Positions 12,401 through 23,410 of a DNA stretch of 64,000 nucleotides are shown here, one piece after another. Source of the DNA: Gordius sp. MW1 (taxonomy: Eukaryota > Nematomorpha > Gordioida > Gordea > Gordiidae). The stretch spans positions 22,307,245 through 22,371,244 of the forward strand of contig OZ038528.1 in NCBI GenBank assembly GCA_964036665.1, given 5' to 3'. The notes under the pieces were generated by a model. The model made no database searches. It was given only the letters and a program-made list of their open reading frames with translations, and was not told the DNA's origin. A program made the translations under genes and the position numbers. The first letter of the stretch is position 1, and the number at the start of each line of letters is the position of its first letter.

Positions 12401-15336
12401 TTAAATATGCTGATTATATAAATTTTAGGGCGCGTTAAATTTTTAATTCCTATGCAATTTATAATTGTTAATTAGTGTTGTATATGTAAATTAAGTTGAA
12501 AATTGTAGTCATTTGAGTGAAACTATTGCTTTTGTAAATACTTAAGAATCGTTTCATGCCTAAATTGAATTATACAATTGTCAATTTTTGTCCCGAACGT
12601 ACAGATTTTGAGGTTTGCGTTTAACATATCCTGCCTCTCATTATGTGTTAAATCTAAATTTGACCCAAAATAAACCTGTTATGCTGGCAGGACTATAACC
12701 AACATCCAAGATACTAATAGCGGTTAGAATGCTAAAATTTAAATAAAATGCAAAGTTTTGTAACCTAAAATTTTATTTTTAATTATGTTACATAAGTGAA
12801 GATTTATGTAACTTCCACACTTATTTTTCTTGACAAATTATATAAAAATGATGTAAGTTTAGATATAATAATGGCGATTTCTGATGGTTGAAGTGATAGG
12901 ATCATACTTTAACAAGCTTTTAATAACATTTAATTCCCTGCTTAGCCATCTCTCAAAATTGGCAATATATATAAAAGAAACTTAAATTTGGATTATAAAA
13001 TTAAAAATTAAGGAATTAGCAAACAAACAAAAACTTTACAATTATATGCTAAAACAAAATATCAGCATTATGAATATAATTAACCAATTGACCGTTGAAT
13101 ATTTAAGTTATTTAATGAGATAAACTAAAATACTGTTGAATTTAATTTCCGTTCTTTAGCTAACTTTATGGATTCGAATTTACAACAATTTAATTTAAAT
13201 TTGCTATCCTACTTTTACTTGTGTGTTTAATTTTCGACAATGTTGATTTAATCGATTTTTAAATAAGTTCGATTCACAATTTTCTCCAAATAGAATTGAT
13301 CTTTGTGATTGTTATGACTGCGATAAGGCTAGGTAACTTTGTAGTGTATTGTATACCATGGGCGTTGCCAGGATTGGAGAGGGGGGCAATAATGTTAGCA
13401 AGGGGCAAATTTTTAATCTTAGCCATAACTTGATAAAATCTTAAGATTTTTTGATTTAGAGGGGGGCAGCCGCCCCTCCTGCCACCCCTGGTTAAGCCTA
13501 TGCTTTATACATATTGGATTATATTTAACTATATGTCCTACTCACCCTTGTGGTTATTGCTCTTCCTTGAGATTGAAAATATGCAAACCAATTTTATTAT
13601 TTTTATTCACTTACAAAAAAACAGTTATTATTTATCTATTAAATTGTAAAAGATGGTGTTTGAAAATTTATATAAATTTCATGTCGATTTATATTAAATC
13701 TCATTAATTTAGCACGAAAAAGGAATAGTTCACAGGGATATCAAAGCCGAAAACATATTCTTCTTCACGCCCGACAGCGTTAAGGTGGGAGATTTCGGAT
13801 TTTCAACTACTTGTGCCCGTGATCAACTACTAACTACTTATTGTGGTAGTCCTTTATACGCAGCACCCGAGCTATTTAAAGACGAAGGCTACATTGGACG
13901 ATATGTTGATATTTGGGCCCTAGGAATTTTACTCTATTACATGGTAACTGCCAAGATGCCATTCGTAGCGGATACTATGGGTCGCCTCAAAAAAATTATT
14001 ATGGCTGGTATTTTTGAGTTACCCCCTTGTCCACCCGGTTCCTACGATTCTGATGATCCACTTAGTCCTAAAAATGGGGTCGGAGATGGAAATATCAATG
14101 GTAATATTTCACCGGCCGGGGCTAGTAAAACGTCCAAAAAAATATCGGCCTTCCTATTTGATCACTTCGCTCCGGGCTCTAACAAGGCCGCGGCACAAGA
14201 GCAAGATGCCATGCGATCATCTCTACCCGGAGCTGATTATCCCGATGCAACGGAGAGAGCTAGGCAGTTTGTCAACGGGCATAAGTCAAATACTGCTAAA
14301 AATTCCACTTTCAGCCCTACCCTAACGTTGACGCCCGAGTGTAAATATATCATAAGGGGATTGCTTAAGACTACTCCTCCGTCCAGTAGGATGGAGTTGG
14401 CTGAAATAAAGAGGAGCGAATGGATGAAAGAACAAGTTTTCCCCAAATCCCTATCTCCCATCCGCATAAATCCACCCGTTGATCCCGTTAGTCAGGTTTC
14501 AACGAATGACGACCATAAGCCAAACCCGGTCCAGGGTAGTAAAACATCAACATATTCCATGGTAGATCCCGAATTCGAAGAAGTTAGGAAAGAACTTCTA
14601 GAACTGGGCATTACGGACGCTCATTTGAAGGAAGCGCTGAGTCGAAATTCGAGGAACAGTATCATTGGTACATACAGGATTTTATTACACAAGTAACTAA
14701 ACCAAAATTAATTTAATTTGTGTTTTCCAGGCAAAAAACATTTCTCCTTATTATTGTAACATCTATAGAATTTTAGGGTAAAAACTATTAAAAAATTTAA
14801 AAGATCAGAGATTAATTTATTGTGGGATCCTTTATTTAAAAAAAGTAGCCCTCTGTTTAAACAATATATGGCATGGCTCCCCTAAACGCAAATAAATCAC
14901 AAAATCTCATAATTAACAAATTAACCATACTAAGTGCGCATAAGTATCACTTTACTTCTCCCCTTCCTTTTATCCAACCATGGCATCTTATACATATTAT
15001 TTAACTAACACAAATATTTTAATAACGACTCGCAGGGTTCACAAATCACAAAAAACTCCAGTCACGAAAAAAACGTCGTTCTTTCCAAAGTCCAATTCCG
15101 AAGTTGCCCAAAACTCAAATTCGAATAATCGCGACGCAGATAATAGTAAAAGAAATTTCTCTCGACAAAATATGCAAATACCCGCTGAACCCAATAGTAA
15201 TCTGGGCTCCAAAGGGGCTAGAAAAGAGGCGATAGCGGTTAAATCAAACGGACCTGATGCCAAAGGAAAAAATAAATCAGCTGCTGCCAGAGAAGCGCTT
15301 CAAAAGAAAGCGTCAAAAATCTGCGTTATTCTTTGA
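6443..15336 (+). CDS. NIM1K: NIM1-like serine/threonine protein kinase (AMPK-related), 4 exons
   Basis: Exons 6443-7109, 9714-9982, 13713-14692, 15036-15336; GT/AG borders and phases (1,0,2) join cleanly. The protein is an AMPK-related kinase, a family switched on by LKB1 through the activation-loop Thr. Visible in order: basic/Ser-rich N-tail, the NIM1 hallmark [10 protein letters not shown], glycine loop [13 protein letters not shown], hinge MEYASGGEL, catalytic [11 protein letters not shown] in [21 protein letters not shown] with the likely LKB1-target Thr, then DIWALG. A Ser/Gly/Pro-rich loop of about 100 residues interrupts the C-lobe (14030-14330) before [17 protein letters not shown]-like segment follows ([12 protein letters not shown]), and the chain ends KICVIL, a CaaX-type prenylation box as in vertebrate NIM1 (ends CSIL). 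All catalytic residues are present. The start at 6443 is a choice; 6263 is the alternative. Introns 1 and 2 carry MITEs. Confidence 0.92.
7110..9713 (+). other. Intron 1 of the NIM1-like gene
   Basis: Donor GGTAAAT after 7109 and acceptor TACTATAG before 9714. It holds one copy of the CATGGGCGTAGCC MITE family (7823-7983). It also holds an open but unrecognised stretch (7286-7594) that lacks any domain signature. The rest is AT-rich with nothing recognised. Confidence 0.75.
7823..7983. mobile_element. MITE, CATGGGCGTAGCC family, in NIM1 intron 1
   Basis: Starts CATGGGGGAGCCAGCATT and ends GGCTACGCCCATG, with G-rich and C-rich blocks inside. Flanks TTTATATG and TTTAAATG match at 7 of 8 positions, fitting an 8-bp target duplication. 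Confidence 0.75.
10314..10442. mobile_element. Foldback MITE with 9-bp target duplication (MULE-like), copy 1
   Basis: Near-perfect palindrome. The left arm begins GGTGGCCCGTCAACTTGCCG and the right arm ends CGGCGAGTTGATAGGGCACC, with about 10 nt of loop. It is flanked by a perfect 9-bp direct repeat GAAATGATT (10305-10313, 10443-10451). Nine-base duplications are typical of Mutator-like transposons. No coding capacity. Copy 2 lies at 22754-22919. Confidence 0.85.
11213..11487. repeat. Two-copy imperfect tandem duplication (about 135-bp unit)
   Basis: Two adjacent diverged copies share GTAGATGATTTATTTTTATT, CCTTATT and TTTAATGGAAAAT in the same order (first about 11213-11341, second about 11342-11487). 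Confidence 0.65.
11962..12253. mobile_element. MITE, CATGGGCGTAGCC family, expanded copy
   Basis: Begins CATGGGCGTACGCAGG and ends GCGTACGCCCATG. Homopolymer G and C tracts of 10 to 18 nt inside have expanded it to almost twice the length of other copies. Open frames here are poly-Pro/poly-Gly artefacts of these tracts. Confidence 0.75.
13357..13501. mobile_element. MITE, CATGGGCGTAGCC family
   Basis: Begins CATGGGCGTTGCCAGG and ends GGTTAAGCCTATG, with the family's GGGGGGCAGCCGCCCCTCC core. Flanks TTGTATAC and CTTTATAC match at 6 of 8 positions. Confidence 0.7.
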
Positions 15337-17519
15337 TATATTGATAATAAAAGTATAAATTTTACATCAAGATTAGTCAACTTTTCAATATTATGCATCC
15401 GATCTCCGTCCTTCATTCCTATTTGAAAGATAGACTAACTACTAGATGTGAAATTTGTATCAAACTCTGTGCAATATCAACCTTTAAATCTCAATTTACC
15501 TCAAGAATCTTAAAAAAATATTCCTACCAGAATCATGGATATAGGAATTGGCAATATATTTTTAAATCTTTTTGTGGTTATTTAATTTATTTTTGTTGAT
15601 GATAAATCATGCTCAGCCTCTGTGACCTGTGTAGATATGTTATTGTTGAATTTGACATTAAATATACTTATAGTTTAGATGTGCAACTAAAAGGTGCATG
15701 CAAATTGTTTTTTTATTACACTATCTTTTATCTCTCAAGTATATGATGCAATTTGAATATATTCACATGAATAAAAATTAGGGCAAAAAAATCTGAGGCC
15801 AAAATCATCAATCTAAAACCATGTCTTTTTTTATGAAAACGATTATAAATTTATAGTTATGGCAATTTTTTTAATGTATTATATTTTATTTAATATTTTA
15901 TTAATATTACCTATAATATTTTTCATTTGGCTTTTTTGCGATTTTGGTCGATCGCTTGGCGTGGATGATAACAACTATCATTACTTTTGTTATTTATATT
16001 TATAACCTAGAAGAATTTCTAATTAGCTCATAAATTTTAAAGGTCATAATCAATTTTTTTTGCTAGGATAAAAGGCATACAAACTTACCTTTATTCCTAT
16101 CTAATATATGAAAAAAAATAGTTATTAATAAAGTAATTAATATAAAATTAATATAGCGCATTAAAATTCAAAAAACATTTCATCGATTAACAGAAGGCAT
16201 ATTTATTATACAAAAATACATGCGACACTCTATTTACTATTTAGTAGGAGGCATAAGAATTACATAAGTATACTCTAATGTATGTGAAGAATTTAGAGGC
16301 TTGCACGGGTGATTCGAAATCTGACCCGAACCCGATCCGACCTCGGGTTCGGGTTGAAAATTTTAAAATTCTTTCGGGTTGTGTTTTGGTTAACATTTTT
16401 TTAATGCTTTCGGGTAAGGTCGGATTCGGCTTGAAAACTTCAAAATGCTCTCGGGTGGGATAGAAGATTATGAATTTCACTATTAAAAATTAGGCATATC
16501 AATATATTTTTAACCTACTATCTATATAGATAATTCTCCTATAATGATACACTTTAAATTAATTATTTCGTCATATTGACCCAAAAAAGGGTTAAAACAT
16601 TAAGTTTGTTAAATCAACATATTATTGATTATTCTAAATAAAATCTGCTTTATTGGTTCACACAAATCAGTGTTTTTCATTAAATTAACGCATGTTTTTC
16701 ACCCATCATAAAAACAAAAATTTGTTTTCGAAAAGGAACTAGATTTTTTAGTTGTTCCTCTGCCCTAAAAAGTATTTAGTTTCAATTCCTATTTCCATTT
16801 TCAAGGTATCAAGTTGTTCCTGGAACTAGCGACTCTCGATTAAAAGATTTTTTAAGTTAAATTTATAACTAAAAATTCAATTAAAGACACTTTGTATATT
16901 ATTGCGCGCTTATGCTACGTTTATTTATGGCTTTATACAAATCTAAACGATCAAAGTTCTTTTTTAATTAAAAATAGTTAAAAAAAATATAAATTTCTTA
17001 TCTATATAAATTTAAAACAAATTATTCATATTTCCAAAATGCTTTTAATATATGAACATTTCGATGATAACATACATGTTTTGTTTTGCACTTATTTTAT
17101 ATATTACGAATTATTATTAACTGTTTGGGTGTTATAACATTAAATTGAAATCATATTTTTAAAACAAAATTGTGTTGTTCAAATCTAGTTAAGTAGTTCC
17201 TACTTTTAATTACAATGTAAACCCAAAATGATCTCTGTTTAAAACTCTATATAATTTTATATTTTTCTCATAGAACCTATAATGTTTAACAACTCAGTTA
17301 TTAATATCAATAATTCCCCCACTCTTCCCTTTAACACATAGTCACGACGCCGTAAATAAAAACAATTTATAGGTTATATGTGATTTGGACCACGTTTTAT
17401 TGCTTTACACGCCTTTGGTATATGAAATAAAGGACACTCTTTCTGCTATGAAGCTGCAAGTGGAGAAAGTAAGATATTGACATGAAACGACATTTCGATA
17501 TCTTAAAAAGTTTGTTCTT
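15337..17519. other. NIM1 3' UTR and convergent intergenic region
   Basis: A possible poly(A) signal AATAAA lies at about 15347, just after the NIM1 stop. The rest separates two convergent genes (NIM1 stop at 15336; minus-strand gene stop at 17520). At 16294-16460 lies a hAT-like fragment with CCCGAACCCG-type repeats, starting TAGAGGCTTGCACGGGTG. No other gene is seen. Confidence 0.5.
16294..16460. mobile_element. hAT-like fragment with CCCGAA repeats
   Basis: TAGAGGCTTGCACGGGTG followed by repeated ACCCGAACCCGATCCG- and TTCGGGT-like units. This resembles the subterminal arrays of the elements at 791-4786 and 53355-55465. No right end or target duplication is found, so it is truncated or decayed. 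Confidence 0.5.
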
Positions 17520-19691
17520 TCACTTAGGGTTTTCTTCCAAATCTTCTTCCGTTTCTTCCTCTATACTATCCTTCCTAGCGTGTCCCATGAGCCTGAAGCA
17601 CCGCAAAAACCTGCTCCGCTCGAGTACTGAAGGATTTCCCGTAACTTTATTACTTTTAACCTCATCACCGGTCATATTTTCTACAATAATACCTAGCTCA
17701 GCTCCACCACAGGTTAAATTACATCGATCTGTATTGATAAGGGTAACATCGGACGTTAGCACTGGGTGACTATCTGTAGAGTTCGTGATGCCGGTCCTAG
17801 TAGTTGTAATGGGATAATTGATTTGCCGATTGTTCCTTTGAAACCTGCGAGCCAATCTACGATTTACGTAGGGGTCTTGTTTTAGGAAACTTTTATAAAT
17901 TTGGAAGGTCGTGGCGTCTATTGCATAATCCCGATCGGGTTGACAATATTCGAGGGAAGGATCGCGTGTGACTAGGGAATCGATTTCGGAGCTCAATTGC
18001 CTCAGCACACCTTGAGACAAGGCTGAATTTGATGTAGATGATTGGTTAAGATTATTGTTAGTAGACGTTCCTTCGTGGGCAGGATATGTCAATTAAAAAC
18101 TTTTAGGTTAATCATACTTTGTGTGAAAATTTTAAACTGCTTAAGGTATAATACTATCATTTTTAGTTTGTATATTAAATTTTGAGTGATAATTAAGGCT
18201 TACAAGTTAATTAGGACAAAAGCTTAAAATCCGAACATTTAAGAATGTTAAAAAGCCCTTGTTATACATGTCACTAACTAGATAAAAATGAAAATTAAAA
18301 ACCGATCATTATTAGTGGTCTATAGTCAGCCGATAAAAACCTAGTATAAATATAAGAGTGCCAATATTTTTAAAGTCACAAATTTTTATGCTGTCATTTA
18401 TATAAAAGCTTGATATGCCAATTCTTAAATAGAATATTCTAGATATTGGTAATCGTGATATATACTTGAAGTTTTATTTGCTTCATCCCTAGGCGTAATT
18501 AGAGAGCTGGAGTCCTTGGGTGAAGGAACATGACTAGAATCCTTTTTAAATCGCCCAGTTGAGCTTTGATTAGAGCTAAATGACTCTGTCATTGACATTT
18601 CGATCGAGCTACTTAATTCAACTGAAGCTTTAATCTATTGAATATTTGAAGATTAGTTGGAAATAAAATTCTTTAATTTTTATTTAAAGTTTAGTTTTGT
18701 GTTTAGACTGAAAGACTTTTATATTTCTGTTCAATATCGTTTAATATCGTTCTTTAACATCCAACTCTCTCATAAAAATCAGGTTTACACGATAGACAAT
18801 TTATTTTTCCGGAAAACCAGGCCCTCAAAACAGAGCTCATTTAAGTTTAGACTATTATCCAGCCACACCTTCAAGTGCAAAAATTAAAATTAAATATACT
18901 CACTAATTTAATAAGCTCGAATGCAAGACAATTCACTTATTGTACAACTGCATATACCTAATATTAAAAATATAATTTTTCATCAAGCCGATAATGCAAT
19001 TATTAATGCGAGCATAACGAATAAGCTCCATCATGTTGGTTATAGTTACGTTTTTATTATCCATTGAGCTTTCGCTACTAGGTCCATCGCTGCTCTCGAA
19101 ACTCGTCTTGTCCAGGCTAAACATCCTTAAAATCCCATTCCTACTACTACAGCTAAATCCTTGGCCCTGGGACAAGGTGGAAGGTGTCACCTTTTTAACA
19201 TTATTATTAACAAAGTAGTTAGTCCTTCCATCATGCGAAGACACGGTTTCGGATAGTGGTTGCTCAGGGGGGTTTGCCTCTGTATACAAAAGCGGACAGT
19301 AGCACAGATTCACTTCAGAAGATGAAGTCGTTGTTTGGCAGTGATTTTTATGGGCATTATTAGGGTTGGAAGTATTATCACAATTGCTAGCTAAATTCTT
19401 TAATGCATGTTCGTCAAAACCGTTGTCTTTAGTATCATCATCAACGGAGTAAATATATGGTGGCGATTGATGTTCTCTGAAAAGGCAAGTGACGTCTGGG
19501 ACCTCCGATTGTTCCCGTTCAATCCAAGACCGCATGTCCCAAATTTGTTTGCACTGGGCGACGAATTGATGATCGATAGCCATATCGCCTTCTTCATCCT
19601 CTTTGTTGATGTAGATTTGCTCCACACCAGACAAAACGGTGGTCGCGCTGGGAGTTGATTCATTTTGAGGTTGGCTAGTTCGGTTCGTCAT
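17520..19691 (-). CDS. Unrecognised Ser/Thr/Asn-rich protein, probably 4 exons
   Basis: I do not recognise this protein. The start ATG at 19691 follows an in-frame stop 15 bp upstream. The last exon (18070-17520) ends in TGA after EEDLEENPK. Proposed exons: 19691-19050, 18868-18791, 18634-18466, 18070-17520, giving about 480 residues with phases 0,0,1 kept. The exon-1 donor is uncertain: GTAACT at 19050 keeps the frame, while a stronger-looking AGGTATAT lies about 95 bp further on but breaks it. The chain is rich in Ser, Thr, Asn and acidic residues and looks largely disordered. It has one more ordered segment, ATTFQIYKSFLKQDPYVNRR, followed by basic RRFQRNNRQ. There is no signal peptide or TM segment. 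It lies convergent to NIM1 and downstream of another minus-strand gene. Likely intracellular. Confidence 0.6.
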
Positions 19692-20254
19692 GACCTTATC
19701 TCGTTAGCACAATTTGGCTAGTTGGCGATGTACGGATAGCTGATTTGGGTATAAAAATGGCGCGTTTGCATGGAACATTCAGATGGTCGCGGTTATATCG
19801 GGAACGAATTTACTACTGAATATATCGATTAATATATTTAATCAAGTGGTTAGTGGGGCTAAAAGTAGAAAGTATAAATTTTAAAGTATATTTATTTATC
19901 GCCTAGCTTATTCTACCAAATAAGTTACGCCCAGTAAAGTCACCCAATTTACTAATTTTGATGCCACAGACTTAAGAAAATTGAAATAATTTTTCCCAAT
20001 TAAAACTTAAGCATCCTGACGCCATAATCGATCGCCCCCGGATGTTACAATAAATTATATAGTTTTTAATTTAATTAAATACATGGTATGCATGCGTTAT
20101 GTATCAGCGGATATGTACTAGCAAAACTTGTAGTCTTTAACTTATATGTCACATCGCAAAACGCAAATTTCGGTTAAATGTTAATATTCACCATAATAAA
20201 ATTATGCAGGGAGTGCAAAAAATAGGAAAAATTATGAGTTTTCCGGTAGTGAAT
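19692..20254. other. Short intergenic region between two minus-strand genes
   Basis: It holds the upstream sequence of the 17520-19691 gene and the 3' UTR of the 20255-21447 gene. No further gene or clear control site is seen. Confidence 0.45.
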
Positions 20255-21447
20255 TTACCATTCAAGCGGTAAAGTTTGAGTGCCGGATGTTGAGGGTTGT
20301 GAGGCAAGAGTTGTCGAAATTTTAGTCATTGTATTGTGCGGCGGTGCATTAGTTTGCCTTATCGATTTTTGCCGGTCTGTTGTAACCACCATATGAGTCC
20401 CTTCTCCATCGAGGTCCTCACTTAGGTCATTGTTGGCTGCGGTTAGTTTTAAAATTGCGGGAATGCTTTGAACTGCAAAATATTTGAAAATTTAAATAAT
20501 GTTTTCATTATAATTTACATTAGATTTGTTCGTATTATATCAAGAGGATTTGGTCAATAGTAAAGTTCGCATTTCCTTTTATGTGATCTTTTAAATTTTG
20601 AAAAAATAGTTAAATTTAACTAAGCACCTTTCGTTATTATAACGAATCTTGTTTATAATGTATTTGTTGAAACAGTATTCATATACTTAGAGATTGTAAT
20701 ATATTCAATGTTTGTAGCAAAATAGATAAACTCTATCAAGCAATAGATATAAGGCTTACCTTCAGTTTTACTGTCCGTTATAATTTCTTCCCATTGGATT
20801 TCAGGGGACGCGAGCGAGGTTGAGCAATTAATTATTTGGTCCGATTTTAATGATTCACGTTCAACTATTTCTTTGCTCCTAAAATTATAATTAGAATAAA
20901 AAGTCAGAAATTCACATAATCTATTAATTTGAAATATATTTCCATAAACGTTATCAAACAATCATATGCGCATTCATCAATTAATAATATCAATGAAGAA
21001 TCGCATATCTTTTCGCACAGTAAAAAACAGAAACCGTATATATACGAAGATCGGTTGAATCTATAATAATTAATTGTTTCTTCCTCATTATTGAGGTATT
21101 AAAGATTTTAGATGATTAAAGTGCCAAACTTAATCGTTTTTTAAGTTGTAACTAATGGCAGTTTTTAATAGAAACTGAAATCTTTCGAATTGTTTCCAGT
21201 TTCTCCAATTCCATAAAATTAGTGACACACAAACACTTTCAGCAAGTATATTTGTTCTATTTAACCAGTCGGGAAAGTGCATCCTTAGCGATACATAAGA
21301 GCTTTGATGCGTATGGCAAGACCGGTGTAGAGTTCTAATTGTGCGCCTAGATAAAAGGCGCCTACATATAATTGGACAAAATTGAAATAGCTAAAAATGA
21401 TTAGCGTGATTGTTATCACCACGTGGGGTACCACGAATTTTGATAGG
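20255..21447 (-). CDS. C-terminal part of a putative membrane protein, 3 exons visible
   Basis: Not recognised. Exons 21447-21295, 20878-20760 and 20472-20255 join with GT/AG sites and phases 2 and 1, ending TAA after TLPLEW. The first visible exon encodes two hydrophobic stretches around VVPHVVITITLIIFSYF and LYVGAFYLGA. Then come a basic RIKAL and a Ser/Thr-rich hydrophilic tail of about 115 residues with acidic blocks (IQWEEIITD, NDLSEDLDGEG). This suggests a membrane protein with a cytoplasmic tail. The 5' exons are not resolved; a GC-richer open segment at 24968-25277 on the same strand is a candidate. Confidence is good for the last two exons and moderate for the TM exon. Confidence 0.55.
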
Positions 21448-21650
21448 CTTGCGTACCAAAAAGGCAATAGAAAAACAATCGTGAGAATTGTGCATTAAAA
21501 AAATCCGCCTCAAAATCCCAAAACAATTAAAAAATGCTTTTATAAATGATTAACTTAATATATGCAGCTCTTTTATAAAAATCCGCCTCAAAACAAGTAT
21601 TCTAAATTCCAAAACAGGTAAAAATGCTTTTATAAATAATTAAATTAAGA

Positions 21651-21985
21651 AAGTATTTTAATAACAATGCTAAGTTATTGTAAAGGCCTAGATTTTTCCA
21701 AAAGTTAAAGTTTTTATTAAATGCATGAGTCAATTATTTATAACACATTTATAAGTATATTGATAAGATATAAAAATTTAATGCAAAGTATTTTAAAAAC
21801 AATCCTAAGTTATTTGAAAAGCCAAGATTTTTCCAAAATTTAAAGTTTTTAATAAATGCCTGAGTCAATTAATTATAACACATTTATAAGTATATTGATT
21901 AGATATAAAAATTTAATGCAAAGTATTTTAAAAACAATCCTAAGTTATTTCACTTTTCATTAAATTTTTATATCTAATCAATATA
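21651..21985. repeat. 135-bp tandem repeat with terminal inverted copy
   Basis: AAGTATTTTA recurs at 21651, 21786 and 21921, each followed by the same AT-rich unit (two full copies and a partial third). A short inverted copy of the unit end (TTTTTATATCTAATCAATAT) follows at about 21966. Short copies of AAAATCCGCCTCAAAA occur just before, at 21508 and 21578. Confidence 0.75.
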
Positions 21986-22046
21986 ATTTATTTTTAATAT
22001 TATTTGTTTAGGACAACTTAATATATAACTTTTTTTATTCTTTTAG

Positions 22047-22744
22047 ATGTCAAAATATAATTTTGAGGAAATAATTAAATATATAAAGAAGGGACTGATG
22101 CCTGTTATATATGATAAGAATCAGAGGGCCTATCTCAAAAGAAAGGCAGCTCTTTTCACTATTAAAAATGACCAATTATATCACAAAAGAGTGAAAAACA
22201 TAGGAGGTATTAAGACAGGTATCATATTATTATAATTTGCTGTAAGTTGTAATCTTTAGAAATGCTGGCAAGGGTGGTGATGACGAAGGAAGAGATTATG
22301 AATGTTATCAAATTACACCATGATGGCCCAACTGATAGCATACAGGCTAAAAGCTTGGGGGGCCATCTTGGGTTTAATCGTACTCAAGAAAAGATAGCTG
22401 AGAGTTTATACTATTTAACGTCTTAATAATTTTGTGAATAATTGCTTTTACATTGTATATAATGTTTGACTGTGTTCTTATTTGTTATGAGTAGATATTG
22501 GTGGCCTAACATGACAAAAGATGTTAGAGAATAAGTTGAGGCTTGTCATGCATGTCAGACACACATGGCTAGAATTGATAAGGCCACACCAGTTCTTCAT
22601 AATGTGGCTCTGATTCCAACCCCTTGGAATTGGAAACATGTTGGAATAGATCTCTGCATGTTGCCTAAAACAGAACAAGGCAACATTTGCATGTTGGTTG
22701 TTATAGATTACTTTTCCATTGAAATAACTACATATGTTTATGAT
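22047..22744 (+). pseudogene. Gypsy-type integrase-like pseudogene with introns
   Basis: Plus-strand fragments encode an integrase of the gypsy/GIN-1 type. An N-terminal segment is followed by an H2C2 zinc finger (HH...GGHLGFNRT...CHACQ), YWWPNM, and the start of the DDE core with two Asp (VGIDL and VVIDYFS). The frame is interrupted by sequences that look like spliceosomal introns: GTATCA...CTTTAG at about 22219-22260, and one ending GAGTAG before 22495. That argues for a host-type integrase gene rather than a fresh retrotransposon. An in-frame TAA lies inside the zinc-finger part (about 22533). The core is cut off by a foldback element at 22754, and no catalytic Glu region follows. Second-intron donor not resolved. 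Confidence 0.65.
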
Positions 22745-22753
22745 CATTTATAC

Positions 22754-22919
22754 GGTGCCCTATCAACTCGCCGAAACAGGGGACATTTTCTGATTGGTGC
22801 GAAAAATGTCCCCCAGCTTATTAACCCTAACCCGTCAACCAATCACAAATATGGGGACCTTTTTTAGCTGGGGGACATTATTTTCGGCGAGATTGTTTTC
22901 GGCGAGTTGACGGGCCACC
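22754..22919. mobile_element. Foldback MITE with 9-bp target duplication (MULE-like), copy 2
   Basis: Begins GGTGCCCTATCAACTCGCCG and ends CGGCGAGTTGACGGGCCACC, sharing arms with copy 1 (10314-10442) but with a longer, diverged centre. It is flanked by a perfect 9-bp repeat CATTTATAC (22745-22753, 22920-22928). It interrupts the integrase pseudogene. Confidence 0.85.
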
Positions 22920-23039
22920 CATTTATACATATATATAAATATATGATTTTAACTAATAAATTTATCTCCACAGTAGTACTTTTAAATTTATTAATATCAT
23001 TTAATTTATTACCACAGATTTATTATTTAGTTTAGTAGA

Positions 23040-23410
23040 AAAGTAAATATAAACAGAGACATGTGACAAAATTAGTACTTTACTTTAGCATTAAATTTAA
23101 TACCACATTTATTATTTAGTAGAAATTATATTTTTAGCCACATAAAGTTTATTATGATATGAATATATTTAGTTTTGCCAATTAGAGCCCTAATAATTTA
23201 TTTTTATCTTAATATTAACACAATTCTAAATTTAATAAGTTATTTAGTAGAAATAATATTTCATAGCTACATAAAGTTTATTGTGATATATATATTTTAT
23301 AGTACATAAAGTTTATTATGATAATAAATATATTAAGTTTTGCCAATTAGAGCCCTAATAATTAAATATTATCTTAGTATTAACACAATTCTAAATTTAA
23401 TAAAACAAAT
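23040..23410. repeat. Diverged AT-rich repeat units (about 190 bp)
   Basis: Two copies share, in order, CATAAAGTTTATTATGATA, AGTTTTGCCAATTAGAGCCC and AACACAATTCTAAATTTAAT (about 23140-23240 and 23295-23402). Extra partial units carry TTATTTAGTAGAAAT. Confidence 0.6.

Larger units (their letters stand above)
9983..13712 (+). other. Intron 2 of the NIM1-like gene
   Basis: Donor GTATAC after 9982 and acceptor AATTTAG before 13713, phase 0. It contains a foldback element (10314-10442), an imperfect tandem duplication (11213-11487) and two MITEs (11962-12253, 13357-13501). Nothing else is recognised. Confidence 0.75.

Noticed and set aside
17482..17769. Plus-strand frames over 17482-17769 and 19033-19658
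   Set aside because: Shadows of minus-strand coding exons, which have splice sites, a start or stop context and biased composition.
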